Assembly: GCF_015712165.1 (NCBI RefSeq)
Contig: NZ_JADPZX010000001.1
Coordinates: 434,001-498,000, forward strand
Source of the DNA: Streptomyces spinoverrucosus
Lineage (GTDB): Bacteria > Actinomycetota > Actinomycetes > Streptomycetales > Streptomycetaceae
Direction of reading: 5' to 3'
Length of the DNA: 64,000 bases
Under the pieces are notes generated by a model that worked only from the letters and a program-made list of their open reading frames with translations, was not told where the DNA came from and did not search any database. How positions within the stretch are numbered: position 1 is the stretch's first letter; the number at the start of each line of letters is the position of its first letter. Shown here one piece after another: positions 8,203 through 17,118 of the stretch. Made by a program: the position numbers and the translations under genes.

Positions 8203-9912
8203 ATGGCAGGACTGACGAGACAGGCGGATTCCGGCGTACGGGGGCTGATGCGTCCGGCCGGGCGGCACAGCGGGGCACGGTGCGTGGCGCTGTGCCTCGC
8301 CGGTACGGCCGCCACGGGGGCCGGGCTGCTGCTGCCCGCCGCGCTGGGCCGGGCCCTGGACACCTTGCTGGCGGACGGCTCCGCGACCGGCTGGGTGCTG
8401 TGCTGCGCCGGGCTGGTGCTGCTGATCGCCGTGCTGGACGCGGCCGAGACCGTGCTCGTCGGGACTGTCGACGCGCGGACCACGGCCTGGCTGCGGCGCC
8501 GGGTGAGCGGGCAGGTGCTGGCGCTGGGGCCGCGGGCCGTCACCCGGTTCGGGTCCGGTGAGCTGGTCGCGCGGGTCGTCGGCGACGCCGCGCAGGCCGG
8601 GACCGCGCCCGGCGCCCGCGCCACGCTGCTGGCCGCGTGCGCCGGGCCGCTCGGAGGCGTGGTGGCGCTCGCGCTGATCGACCCGTGGCCGGCGGTGGTG
8701 CTCCTCACCGGGGCGCCCGTACTGGCGCTTCTGCTGCGCGCCCTCGCCCGTGACACCGCCGAGTGCGCCGCCGACTACCAGCGGGTGCAGGGGCGGATCG
8801 CGTCCGCGCTCGCCGAGGCGGTCGCCGGTCACCGCACCGTCCGCGCGGCCGGTACGGCGGACCGGGAGACGGCGCGCATCCTGCGGCCCCTGCCCGAACT
8901 GGCCCGGGCGGGCCACCGCATGTGGCGGGTGCAGGGGCGGGCCGCCGGGCAGGCCGTCGCCGTGGCACCGCTGTTGCAGCTGGGCGTGGTCGCCGTCGCG
9001 GGCGTCCTGCTCGCCCGGCACCGGCTCTCGGTGGGTGAGATGCTCGCCGCCGCCCGGTACGCGGTCCTCGCGACCGGCGTCGGCGTCCTCGTCGGACAGC
9101 TGTCCGGTCTGGTCCGCGCCCGTGCGGCCGCCGCCCGGCTCGCGCAGGTGCAGGCCCAGCCCGCGCCCGCGTACGGAACCCGCCCGCTCCCGCCCGGCCC
9201 CGGCCGTCTCCAACTGCGTGGCGTCACCGCCCGCCTGGGCACCCGCACCGTCCTCGACGGCGTCGACCTCGACCTCCCCGGCGGCACCACCCTCGCCGTG
9301 GTCGGCCGGTCCGGCACCGGCAAGTCCCTGCTCGCCGCGCTCGCCGGACGCCTCGCCGACCCGGACTCGGGCGAGATCCTGCTCGACGGCGTCCCGCTGC
9401 GCGACCTCACCCGCACAGACCTGCGCCGCGCCGTCGCCCACGCCTTCGAACGCCCCGCTCTCCTCGGCACCACCGTGGTGGACACCCTCGCGCTCGGCCT
9501 CCCCTCCCCCGACCCCGACCGCATCCGCGAGGCCGCCCGCACCGCCCACGCCGACGACTTCGTCCGCCGCCTGCCGCAGGGCTACGCCACGCCCTGCGCC
9601 GAGGCACCCCTCTCCGGTGGCGAGGCCCAACGCCTGGGCCTCGCCCGCGCGTTCGCCCACGGCGGCCGCCTGCTGATCCTCGACGACGCCCTGTCCAGCC
9701 TCGACACGGTGACGGAACACCACATCACGCGGGCCCTCCTGGCCCGGGGCCGGACGACCCGCCTCATCGTGGCCCACCGAGCCACCACGGCCGCCCGCGC
9801 GGACGCGGTGGCGTGGCTGGACGGCGGCCGGGTGCGGGCGGTGGGGCGGCACGAGGAGTTGTGGAGGGACGCGGAGTACCGGGCGGTCTTCGGGGACGGA
9901 GGGCGGGCGTGA
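8203..9912 (+). CDS. ramA: ABC transporter half, permease-ATPase (RamA/AmfB-like)
   Basis: A 569-residue exporter half: six-helix membrane domain (about 20-320) and nucleotide-binding domain (325-569). Walker A is GRSGTGKS (368-375), signature LSGGEAQ (470-476), and Walker B LLILDDALSS has aspartate D495 where the catalytic glutamate normally stands. It is expected to pair with RamB to export the lanthipeptide across the cytoplasmic membrane. The D-for-E change fits a heterodimer with one weak ATP site. Its stop overlaps the next start as GTGA. Which half corresponds to RamA or RamB elsewhere is assigned by gene order only. Confidence 0.88.
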   Translation: MAGLTRQADSGVRGLMRPAGRHSGARCVALCLAGTAATGAGLLLPAALGRALDTLLADGSATGWVLCCAGLVLLIAVLDAAETVLVGTVDARTTAWLRRRVSGQVLALGPRAVTRFGSGELVARVVGDAAQAGTAPGARATLLAACAGPLGGVVALALIDPWPAVVLLTGAPVLALLLRALARDTAECAADYQRVQGRIASALAEAVAGHRTVRAAGTADRETARILRPLPELARAGHRMWRVQGRAAGQAVAVAPLLQLGVVAVAGVLLARHRLSVGEMLAAARYAVLATGVGVLVGQLSGLVRARAAAARLAQVQAQPAPAYGTRPLPPGPGRLQLRGVTARLGTRTVLDGVDLDLPGGTTLAVVGRSGTGKSLLAALAGRLADPDSGEILLDGVPLRDLTRTDLRRAVAHAFERPALLGTTVVDTLALGLPSPDPDRIREAARTAHADDFVRRLPQGYATPCAEAPLSGGEAQRLGLARAFAHGGRLLILDDALSSLDTVTEHHITRALLARGRTTRLIVAHRATTAARADAVAWLDGGRVRAVGRHEELWRDAEYRAVFGDGGRA

Positions 9913-11756
9913 GCGACGGGCTTCACCGGCGGGGTCTGCGCTTCCTGGGGGCCCGCCGCCGGGTGCTGGTGCGGCTCGGCGGGTGGTCGGTGCTGGAGAC
10001 GGCGCAGACCTTCCTCGTGGGGTACGCGCCGGCGCGGGCGCTCGACGCCGGGTTTCTGGCGGGGCGTACCGATGTCGGGCTGGCGTGGCTCGGGGTGGCC
10101 GCTGTGGGGGTCGTGGTCGGGGCGTACGGGACCGGCCGGGTGTACTGGGCGGTCGCCGACCTGGTCGAACCGCTTCGGGACCGGCTCGTCACGCGGGTGG
10201 TGGCGCGCGGGGTGCGGGAGGCGGACTCTGCGGCGCTGTCCCGGCTCACCCAGCAGGTGGAGATCGCCCGGGACACCTTCGCGGGCCTGGTGATGGTCTC
10301 GCGCTCGTTCGTGTTCACCACGGTCGGCGCCCTGATCGGCCTGTTCTCGCTCGCCCCGGCGCTGCTGCTGGTCGTCGTGCCGCCCCTGGTCGCCGGGCTC
10401 GGCCTGTTCCTCGCCTCGCTGCGGCCCCTGGCGCGCCGGCAGGAGGCCTTGCTCACCGCCGACGAGGCCCTCGCCGGGCACCTGGGCACCGTGTGCCCGG
10501 GCCTGCGGGACATCACGGCGGCCGGGGCGGAGGCCCGGATCGCCGCGGACGTCGGGGAGCGCGTCGACGCGGAGCTGCGGGCCGCCCGCTCGCTGGCCCG
10601 CTGGTCCGTGCTGCGCGTGGCGTCCCTCGCGGTCGGCGGACAGCTGCCGATCGTGCTGCTGCTGGCCGCGGCGCCCCTGCTCCGCACCCACGGCGTCAGC
10701 GCCGGCGCGCTGGTCGGTGCCGTCGCCTACGTCACCCAGTCCCTGCTCCCCGCGCTGCGCAACCTGGTGCACGGCCTGGGCACCAGCGGCTCCCGCCTCG
10801 CGGTCGTCCTCCGACGCCTCGCACCGCCGGAGCCCCCCATGAGCGCCACGGGCACACCAGCCCCACCCCGCCCGAGCGGCGACCCGAACGCCGCCCTCGC
10901 CTTCTCCTGCGTCACCTTCGCCTACGGCCCCACCAGCACCCCCGTCGTCGAAAACCTCGACCTCACCCTCCCCCCGGGCTCCCACCTGGCCGTCGTAGGC
11001 CCGAGCGGCATCGGCAAGTCGACCCTCACCGCCCTCGCCGCCGGGCTGCTCACCCCCCGGCACGGCACCGTCCACGTCTGCGGGCACCCCGTCCCCGGAC
11101 CGGACGCCGCCGCGCGCCGCGTCCTGATCCCGCAGGAGGCCTACGTCCACACCGGCACCCTCGCCGAGAACCTGGGCCACCTCCGCCCCGACCCGGTCCC
11201 CGAGGAGGAGCTGCTCGCCGCGGCCGAGGCGGTCGGGCTGACGCCGCTGCTCGACGCCCTCGGCGGACCTCGGGCGCAGGTCGACCCGGCCGCGCTGTCG
11301 GCGGGCGAGCGCCAGCTGATCGCGCTGACCCGGGCCTACCTGTCGTACGCGCCGCTCGCCCTGCTGGACGAGGCGACCTGTCATCTGGACCCGGAGGCGG
11401 AGGAGCGCGCGGAGCGGGCGTTCGCGGCGCGGCCGGGCGGGACCCTCGTCGTGGTCGCCCACCGCATCAGCTCGGCCCGGCGCGCCGACCGCGTGCTGCT
11501 CATGGACGGCCCGCGCACCGCGTACGGCACCCATGACGAGCTGGTCCGGCGCTCACCGTCGTACCGCGCCCTGGTCGGTGGCCGGCCGCCGCGGTCACAG
11601 CCAGCCCTCGCCGCGCGAGATGCGGATCGCGTCGACGCGGTTGCGGGCCCCGGTCTTGCGGGTGATGGCCGCCATGTAGTTGCGCACCGTCCCGTGGGAC
11701 AGGTGCAGGCTCCCCGCGATCTCCGCGACGGAGGCGCCCTCGGCGGCCAGGGCTAA
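9909..11756 (+). CDS. ramB: ABC transporter half, permease-ATPase (RamB/AmfA-like)
   Basis: A 615-residue partner of RamA with membrane domain (about 15-320) and ATPase domain. Walker A GPSGIGKS (364-371), a degenerate signature LSAGERQ (463-469) and a full Walker B LLDEAT (D487, E488). The weak signature here and the weak Walker B of RamA belong to the same composite site, as in TAP-like heterodimers. The GTG start is set by the GTGA overlap with ramA. The reading frame runs on about 50 residues past the usual end and overlaps the opposing ramR by 162 bases; its TAA stop (11754-11756) is the reverse complement of a ramR TTA codon. Confidence 0.86.
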   Translation: MSDGLHRRGLRFLGARRRVLVRLGGWSVLETAQTFLVGYAPARALDAGFLAGRTDVGLAWLGVAAVGVVVGAYGTGRVYWAVADLVEPLRDRLVTRVVARGVREADSAALSRLTQQVEIARDTFAGLVMVSRSFVFTTVGALIGLFSLAPALLLVVVPPLVAGLGLFLASLRPLARRQEALLTADEALAGHLGTVCPGLRDITAAGAEARIAADVGERVDAELRAARSLARWSVLRVASLAVGGQLPIVLLLAAAPLLRTHGVSAGALVGAVAYVTQSLLPALRNLVHGLGTSGSRLAVVLRRLAPPEPPMSATGTPAPPRPSGDPNAALAFSCVTFAYGPTSTPVVENLDLTLPPGSHLAVVGPSGIGKSTLTALAAGLLTPRHGTVHVCGHPVPGPDAAARRVLIPQEAYVHTGTLAENLGHLRPDPVPEEELLAAAEAVGLTPLLDALGGPRAQVDPAALSAGERQLIALTRAYLSYAPLALLDEATCHLDPEAEERAERAFAARPGGTLVVVAHRISSARRADRVLLMDGPRTAYGTHDELVRRSPSYRALVGGRPPRSQPALAARDADRVDAVAGPGLAGDGRHVVAHRPVGQVQAPRDLRDGGALGGQG

Positions 11757-12203
11757 CACGCTCAGCTCGCGCCGGGTCAGCGGCATCTGGGCGGCCTTGA
11801 CGAAACCGAACCCCAGCGAGTCGTCGACGAAACGTTCCCCCGCGGCGACCCGGCGGATCGCGCGGATCAGCCGCTCGGGCGAGCCCGCCTTGTCGACGTA
11901 GCCGAGCGCGCCCGCCTCGATCGCTCGTCTGAGCAGTCCGGGCCGGTTGCCGTCGGCGAGCACCAGCAGCCTGGGCCGCGTGCGCACCGGGCCCTCGGCG
12001 GTCAGCTCGCCGAGCGGCGGCATGCCGTCGTCGTCCACGCGGTCCAGGTCCACGGCGCAGACGTCCGGCCGCACGGACCGGACCCGGCCGGCGGCGCCGG
12101 ACCAGGCGCTGTCGAAGACCCCCAGATCGGGTTCGCGGCGCAGCCAGTCCGCCAGGATGGATCGCATCAGACACGCGTCGTGCACCAGAAGTACCCGGAT
12201 CAC
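11595..12203 (-). CDS. ramR: LuxR/NarL-type response regulator RamR (AmfR)
   Basis: A 202-residue regulator expected to activate ramC transcription. An N-terminal receiver-like domain (1-120) keeps an Asp in CAVDLD and the Lys of GYVDKAG, but the switch Thr/Ser is replaced in LVLADGN, so phosphorylation is doubtful, as known for RamR. A LuxR helix-turn-helix (about 135-195) contains LTRRELSVLALAAEG and HLSHGTVRNYMAAI. Codon 150 is TTA (11754-11756), making translation dependent on the bldA tRNA. I chose GTG at 12203 because GGAAGGGAC precedes it; an upstream GTG at 12218 would add five residues. It faces ramB tail to tail with a 162-base overlap. Confidence 0.88.
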   Translation of the reverse strand: MIRVLLVHDACLMRSILADWLRREPDLGVFDSAWSGAAGRVRSVRPDVCAVDLDRVDDDGMPPLGELTAEGPVRTRPRLLVLADGNRPGLLRRAIEAGALGYVDKAGSPERLIRAIRRVAAGERFVDDSLGFGFVKAAQMPLTRRELSVLALAAEGASVAEIAGSLHLSHGTVRNYMAAITRKTGARNRVDAIRISRGEGWL

Positions 12204-12513
12204 CGATGTCCCTTCCACTTGCCGTCCGCAGGTTCATGGTGTTGAGCGCGTGCCCCATTCTTGGCGGCCCGCGCCTCGTCGGGGCACGCAAAACCGGCCA
12301 ACGGGGTGCGTGGGGGCGCGCGGACCGCGCCCGTGCTCCGTCCCGCGCATCGAGTCCTGTGGCATGGGCCGGGTCGGTCGGGGTACGCGGTTGCTTTGTC
12401 CAGTCGCCGCCGGTGCCCCCGTGAGTGGGGGCGCTCGCCGTGCGCGGCGGGCCGTGACGAGGGAGATTTGATCCCTGGGACTCGTCCCGCGGCGCTGCGA
12501 GGAGGTGGTCGGC
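12204..12513. other. Divergent intergenic region between ramR and phosphatase no. 2
   Basis: This 310-base gap must hold the ramR promoter (leftwards) and that of the downstream phosphatase (rightwards). The only clear structure is a hairpin at 12415-12432, GCCCCC/GGGGGC with loop GTGAGT, extendable by a wobble pair. I see no convincing gene and no confident promoter boxes. Confidence 0.5.
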
Positions 12514-14649
12514 GTGCCCGACAAGCAGGCGCCCGCGGAGCGCCGGGCCCCACCCGGCGGTTCCCTGATGTCGCTGGCGCTGGCCTCGATGATGGACGGC
12601 GTGCACGCGCACTCCGGCGCGGTGTACCTGCTGTCCGACGACGAGTCCGTACTGGAGATGGCGGTCATGGCCGGGCTGCCCCGGGCGTTCGCGGCGCCCT
12701 GGGAGCGGGTGGGGCTCGGCGCCCCCATCCCGATCGCCGAGGCCGCGCGCGAGCGGCGGCTGATCTGGGTGGGCGGCGAGGACGACATGGCGCGCCGCTA
12801 CCCACGGGTCGCCGTGGTCCTGCCGTACCCCTTCGCGCTGGCCGCGCTGCCGGTGGCGACCGCGACCAAGGTGTACGGGGCGGTGTTCGTGACCTGGCCC
12901 GGCTCGCAGTCCCACGAGCTCTCCGACCGGGAGCGGGGGCAGCTGGCCTCGGCCTGCGACCGGCTCGCCGTGCGGCTCGAGCGGGCCGCCGAGGAGAGCC
13001 GCCCGGTGCTCCCGGAGGCCGATCCGCTCACCACGCTGGGGAGAGCGGCCGGCACGCTGGGCTCGGTCGAGGCGACGCGCATGGTGGCGCGGCTGCCGTA
13101 CGGGCTGTGCTCGCTGGATCTGTACGGGCGGATCTCCTTCGCCAACCCGGCGGCGGCCGAGCTGATCGGCGTACCGACCAGTCGGCTGCTCGGCACCCAT
13201 CTGTGGGCGGCGGTGCCGTGGCTGAACGACCCGGTGTACGAGGACCGGTACCGGGCGGCGCTGATCAGCCAGCACGTCACGTCGTTCGTGGCGCTGCGGC
13301 CGCCGGGCGAGTGGCTGTCGTTCCGGCTGTATCCGAGCGCCACGGGGCTGAGCGTCCGGGTGAGCAGGGCGCGGGCCGTGTCGGAGATGGGCCGGACCGC
13401 GCCCCCGCCCAGCGACGGTCCGTCCCGTCTGGTGACCATCACGCAGCTGTTGAGCCTCGCCGGTGCGCTCACCGAGGCGGTGAGCGTGCAGGACGTGGTG
13501 CAACTGGTCGCCGAGGAGATCGCGCCGGCCGTGGGCAGTCAGGCGCTGGTCGTGCTCGGCTCCCGGGCGGGGCGGCTGCATGTGCTGGGGCACCGCGGCT
13601 ACCCGGACCCGCACCTCGTGGAGCGGTTCGACGGTACGCCGCTGAGCGCGCCGACGCCGGGCGCGCACGCGCTGAACAGCGGGGTGCCCGCGTTCTTCGA
13701 GTCCCAGGCGGAGCTGGAGCGGCTGTATCCGATCCGGCACGCCACCCCGGACGGCTTCGCGGCCTGGGCCTATGTGCCGCTGATCGCCTCGGGACGCCCG
13801 GTGGGCACCTGTGTGCTGGCCTACGCCGAGCCGCACGCCTTCCCCGCCGACGAGCGGGCCGTCCTGACCAGCCTCGGCGGGCTGATCGCCCTGGCGCTGG
13901 AGCGGGCCCTGCTGTACGACGCCAAGCACCAGCTGGCGCACGGGTTGCAGGCCGCTCTGCTGCCCCACTCGCTGCCGCCGCTGCCGGGCATCGACACTGC
14001 CGCCCGCTACCTGGCCGGGACCCGGGGCATGGACATCGGCGGCGACTTCTACGACGTGGTGCCCGTCGAGGGGCTGGCGGCCGCGGTGATCGGGGATGTG
14101 CAGGGGCACAACGTGACGGCGGCCGGGCTGATGGGGCAGATCCGTACCGCCGTGCGCGCGTACACGACGGTGGGGCAGTCGCCGGCCGAGGTGATGAGCA
14201 GGACCAACCGGCTGCTCTTCGACCTCGGGTCCGAACTGTTCGCCAGCTGTCTGTATCTGCGGCTCGACCCGGGACGCGGGCGGGCGGTGATGGCCCGGGC
14301 CGGGCATCCGCCGCCGCTGCTGAGGCGGCCGGACGGCCGGGTCCGCGTGCTGGACCTCGCGGGTGGGCCGCTGCTGGGGATCGACGGGGCGGCGACGTAT
14401 CCGACGACCGAGGTGGACCTGACGCCGGGTTCGGTGCTCGTCCTCTACACCGACGGTCTCGTCGAGTCGCCCGGTGTCGACATCGAGGAGGCGCTCGTGG
14501 AGCTGGGGCGGCGGCTGGCGGTGGCCGGGGACCGGCCGCTGGACGAGCTGGCCGACGTGCTGGTGGGGCAGGAGGGGGGTGGGGAGGAGCGGATCGACGA
14601 TGTGGCGCTGCTGCTGTTGCGGGCGACGGGGGCTGTGGGGGACGACTGA
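12514..14649 (+). CDS. SpoIIE-type PP2C phosphatase with GAF and PAS domains (no. 2)
   Basis: A 711-residue regulator: GAF-like region (about 17-165), PAS-like region (185-290, with PYGLCSLDLYGRISFANPAA), second GAF (310-465) and a C-terminal SpoIIE phosphatase domain (480-705) with IGGDFYDVVP near 508, VIGDVQGHN and the metal-site VLYTDGLVES. It lacks the ATPase domain of phosphatase no. 1. Start GTG at 12514 is preferred because GGAGG lies eight bases upstream; a GTG three codons earlier overlaps that site. Expected role is dephosphorylation of an anti-anti-sigma factor in partner switching. Its position next to ramR is suggestive but shared control is not shown. Confidence 0.84.
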   Translation: MPDKQAPAERRAPPGGSLMSLALASMMDGVHAHSGAVYLLSDDESVLEMAVMAGLPRAFAAPWERVGLGAPIPIAEAARERRLIWVGGEDDMARRYPRVAVVLPYPFALAALPVATATKVYGAVFVTWPGSQSHELSDRERGQLASACDRLAVRLERAAEESRPVLPEADPLTTLGRAAGTLGSVEATRMVARLPYGLCSLDLYGRISFANPAAAELIGVPTSRLLGTHLWAAVPWLNDPVYEDRYRAALISQHVTSFVALRPPGEWLSFRLYPSATGLSVRVSRARAVSEMGRTAPPPSDGPSRLVTITQLLSLAGALTEAVSVQDVVQLVAEEIAPAVGSQALVVLGSRAGRLHVLGHRGYPDPHLVERFDGTPLSAPTPGAHALNSGVPAFFESQAELERLYPIRHATPDGFAAWAYVPLIASGRPVGTCVLAYAEPHAFPADERAVLTSLGGLIALALERALLYDAKHQLAHGLQAALLPHSLPPLPGIDTAARYLAGTRGMDIGGDFYDVVPVEGLAAAVIGDVQGHNVTAAGLMGQIRTAVRAYTTVGQSPAEVMSRTNRLLFDLGSELFASCLYLRLDPGRGRAVMARAGHPPPLLRRPDGRVRVLDLAGGPLLGIDGAATYPTTEVDLTPGSVLVLYTDGLVESPGVDIEEALVELGRRLAVAGDRPLDELADVLVGQEGGGEERIDDVALLLLRATGAVGDD

Positions 14650-14663
14650 GCGGCTGAACAGGG

Positions 14664-14695
14664 CGGTCCGGCCCTCCCGCCGGAGGGCCGGACCG
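14664..14695. terminator. Bidirectional terminator
   Basis: CGGTCCGGCCCTCC pairs perfectly with GGAGGGCCGGACCG (14 bp stem, four-base loop). It lies between the convergent ends of phosphatase no. 2 and the S1 protease gene and can serve both. Confidence 0.8.
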
Positions 14696-14723
14696 TCGCA
14701 CTGCGGGTCGGTCGAGCCGCGGG

Positions 14724-16058
14724 TCAGTTGGTGCCGTTCAGCCCGGAGCCGTCCTCGATGCCGGACTGGTCGCCGACACCGGCTTCCTCACCGGCCTGCT
14801 CCCCGCCGACGGCTTCACCGCCGCCCGCCTGCTCGCCGGCACCGGCCTCTTCGCCCGCGCCTTCGCCGACGCCTTCGCCCGCACCGGCACCTTCGCCGGC
14901 ACCATCGCCCGCACCGGCACCCTCACCGGCACCGCCGGCGTCGCCCGCGCCCAGCGTCGCACCGACCGCCGCCAGGGCCGTGGTGACCGGCTGGAAGAAG
15001 GTCTCGCCGCCGACCGTGCAGTCGCCGCTGCCGCCCGAGGTCAGGCCGATGGCGAGGCCGTCCTGGGTGAACATCGAGCCGCCGCTGTCGCCCGGTTCGG
15101 CGCAGACGTTGGTCTGGATGAGACCGGTGACCGTGCCCTCGGGGTAGTTGACGGTGGCGTCGAGCCCGGTGACCGTGCCGTCGGCGAGGCCGGTGGTGCT
15201 GCCCATCCGGAACACCTCCTGGCCGACGGCGGCTTCCGCGGCCTGGAGGATCGGGACGGTCTGCCCGCCGCCGACGTTGACGTCGCTCGGTGCCTCGGTC
15301 GCGGGGTCGTCGTACTTGACGAGCGCGAAGTCGCCCTCGCCCGGGAAGACGGCCTGGTCGACGGTGGCGATCGGGGCGCCGTTCTGCGCGTCGGACCACT
15401 CGGCCACCGCGACCCCGCAGTGACCGGCGGTCAGGAAGGCCGGGGAGCCGTCGCCCGCGGTGACGTTGAAGCCGAGGGAGCAGCGGGAGCCGCCGCCGAA
15501 TATCGCGTCGCCGCCGGAGGCGAACGTCTTGAAGGTGCCGGCGGACTTCTGGATGGTCGCCATGCCGGAGCCGAGGCTCTGCACGGTCGACTCCAGCGTG
15601 TCCCACTTCTCGCCGGTGACCGTGCTGTCGGCGGTGACCCGGATCTTGTTCGTCCTGGGGTCGACGGCCCACGCGGTGCCCGGGATGGTGGCCTCGGTCT
15701 TCAGCGTCTGCGCGGCGGACTTGAGTTCGGCCGTGCTGTTCTCGACCTGGCGGACCGCCGCGCCCGCCTTCTTGGCCTGGACGACCAGCTGGTTGTTGTC
15801 GCCGACCACGTTGATGACGAGCTGCTGGTTGTCGGCGTCGTAGTAGGAGCCGGCGAAGGCGTCGCCGAGCAGCCCGGCGAGCTGCGAGGCGAGGTCCGAG
15901 GCGTCGCCCGCCTTCAGGGTCTTGGGTGCGGCGGCCGTGTCCTCGGCACCGTCCTGGGACGCGTTGGCGTTCGGCAGCAGGAGTGCCGCCGCTCCGAGCG
16001 CCGCCACGCTGCCCGCCGCGATCGCGGCCTTGCGCTTCGGAATTCGCTTGTGACTCAA
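14724..16058 (-). CDS. Secreted S1 serine protease, streptogrisin-like, with low-complexity tail
   Basis: A 444-residue preproenzyme. The signal peptide (about 1-33) begins MSHKRIPKRK; a pro-region of the alpha-lytic type follows (45-178); the mature chymotrypsin-fold domain starts near 180 in SGGDAIFGGGSRCSLGF. Catalytic triad: H213 (TAGHCG), D243 (GDFALVKYDD), S325 (GDSGG); disulfides C193-C214 and C319-C347 are likely. After residue 370 comes about 75 residues of Gly/Ala/Glu with no Cys and no recognisable binding domain. Start is TTG, with AGGAGG ten bases upstream, and matches streptogrisin signal peptides. A subtilisin-inhibitor gene lies 15 kb away. Confidence 0.9.
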   Translation of the reverse strand: MSHKRIPKRKAAIAAGSVAALGAAALLLPNANASQDGAEDTAAAPKTLKAGDASDLASQLAGLLGDAFAGSYYDADNQQLVINVVGDNNQLVVQAKKAGAAVRQVENSTAELKSAAQTLKTEATIPGTAWAVDPRTNKIRVTADSTVTGEKWDTLESTVQSLGSGMATIQKSAGTFKTFASGGDAIFGGGSRCSLGFNVTAGDGSPAFLTAGHCGVAVAEWSDAQNGAPIATVDQAVFPGEGDFALVKYDDPATEAPSDVNVGGGQTVPILQAAEAAVGQEVFRMGSTTGLADGTVTGLDATVNYPEGTVTGLIQTNVCAEPGDSGGSMFTQDGLAIGLTSGGSGDCTVGGETFFQPVTTALAAVGATLGAGDAGGAGEGAGAGDGAGEGAGAGEGVGEGAGEEAGAGEQAGGGEAVGGEQAGEEAGVGDQSGIEDGSGLNGTN

Positions 16059-16245
16059 GGGTTCTCGACCTCCTGGAGGACGGGGTCAGGGCCGCCGTCT
16101 CTCGGCAGCTGTTGGGGCGCCTGGATGGCCACTGGTACGCACGGGGCGTGCGGGACGTTCAATTCCGGTTCGCCGCGCGCCCGTACGTACGTCGAATCGG
16201 CCATGCTCCGGGCGCGCCGGCCGTGCGCCGGGAACAATCCCCCAT

Positions 16246-16659
16246 ATGACGATGACCACCGCCGAAGCCGACAAGATCCTCTCCGCCAACTTCGCCCCCT
16301 GGGTGCTGGAACTCGGACTGTCCGTCGAAGACTTGGGCGAGGACCGGGCCGTCCTGCGCCTGCCCTGGTCAGCGCGGCTGGCCCGGGAGGGTGGCGCGCT
16401 GTCCGGGCAGGCCCTGATGGCCGCCGCCGACACCGCCACCGTGATCGCCGTCTCGGCGGCGCGGGGCGCCTTCGTGCCGATGACGACGGTTCAGCAGTCG
16501 ACGTCCTTCCAGCGCGCGGTGACGGACTCGGATGTCCTGATCCGGGCGGTGCTGACGAAGCTGGGCCGCCGGATGGCGTTCGCCGACATCTCCATGACGG
16601 CCGCACGGACGGGCGAACTCGCGGCCCACGCGAGCACCGTCTATGCACTCCTGGGCTGA
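16246..16659 (+). CDS. PaaI-family hotdog thioesterase
   Basis: A 137-residue single-domain protein with the hotdog pattern of PaaI/YbgC thioesterases: LSVEDLGEDRAVLRLPWS in the first strands, then GGALSGQALMAAADTATVIAV, the hotdog helix, and FVPMTTVQQSTSFQRAV. These enzymes hydrolyse acyl-CoA thioesters; the substrate is unknown. The start is uncertain: ATG at 16246 and 16252 both lack a clear ribosome-binding site. It is divergent from the protease gene with 187 bases between and has no obvious operon partner. Confidence 0.8.
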   Translation: MTMTTAEADKILSANFAPWVLELGLSVEDLGEDRAVLRLPWSARLAREGGALSGQALMAAADTATVIAVSAARGAFVPMTTVQQSTSFQRAVTDSDVLIRAVLTKLGRRMAFADISMTAARTGELAAHASTVYALLG

Positions 16660-17118
16660 TACGGCCGGTAACCGATCAACAACGGTCTGTTCCGGACGGT
16701 GAGCGGAATCCTGGCTTCAGGGAATCTGCACATCGAATACTCAACCAAGTCACCGGCACCCGGGGTTCTGCACAATCGCGCGCCCCGGGTACGCCTTTGG
16801 GGCGGGAGTGCCGGATTCGCCGACCGGGCGGCAAGGGGTCGGTACGGGGCGATGCCGGGCGGCATGTGAAGAAGTCGCCGACAAGCCGTGCGCACACCTG
16901 CACGGATGGCGGCTACTGGGACTCAAGTGCCCTGGTGAGGCCACTGATTGATTGGAAGCCCACGGTCGCCGCGTGCTTTGATCCATCGCACCGCGGGGTC
17001 CGCCCAAAGCTCCTCGGCCAGGGGTGCCCGGCGCCCACCCGCGGTCGCGGCCGTCCATCTGTCCCCAGAGGGGGCCGCTCCCCCCTTGTGAAATTGCCAT
17101 ACGAAGGGAAGTTCCATC
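16660..17118. other. Long intergenic region upstream of the double-glycine peptide gene
   Basis: These 459 bases are less GC-rich than the neighbours in places (16665-16750, 16915-16960) and should contain the peptide operon promoter. A half-palindrome ACTCAAGTGCCCTG lies at 16921-16934, 185 bases before the peptide start, close to a motif also found upstream of the terpene synthase and of the ricin-domain gene. AAGGGAAG just before the peptide ATG is its ribosome-binding site. No protein gene is convincing here. Confidence 0.5.

Noticed and set aside
14790..14945. GC-rich repeats as a possible repeat element
   Set aside because: They are the in-frame codons of the Gly/Ala/Glu tail of the protease.
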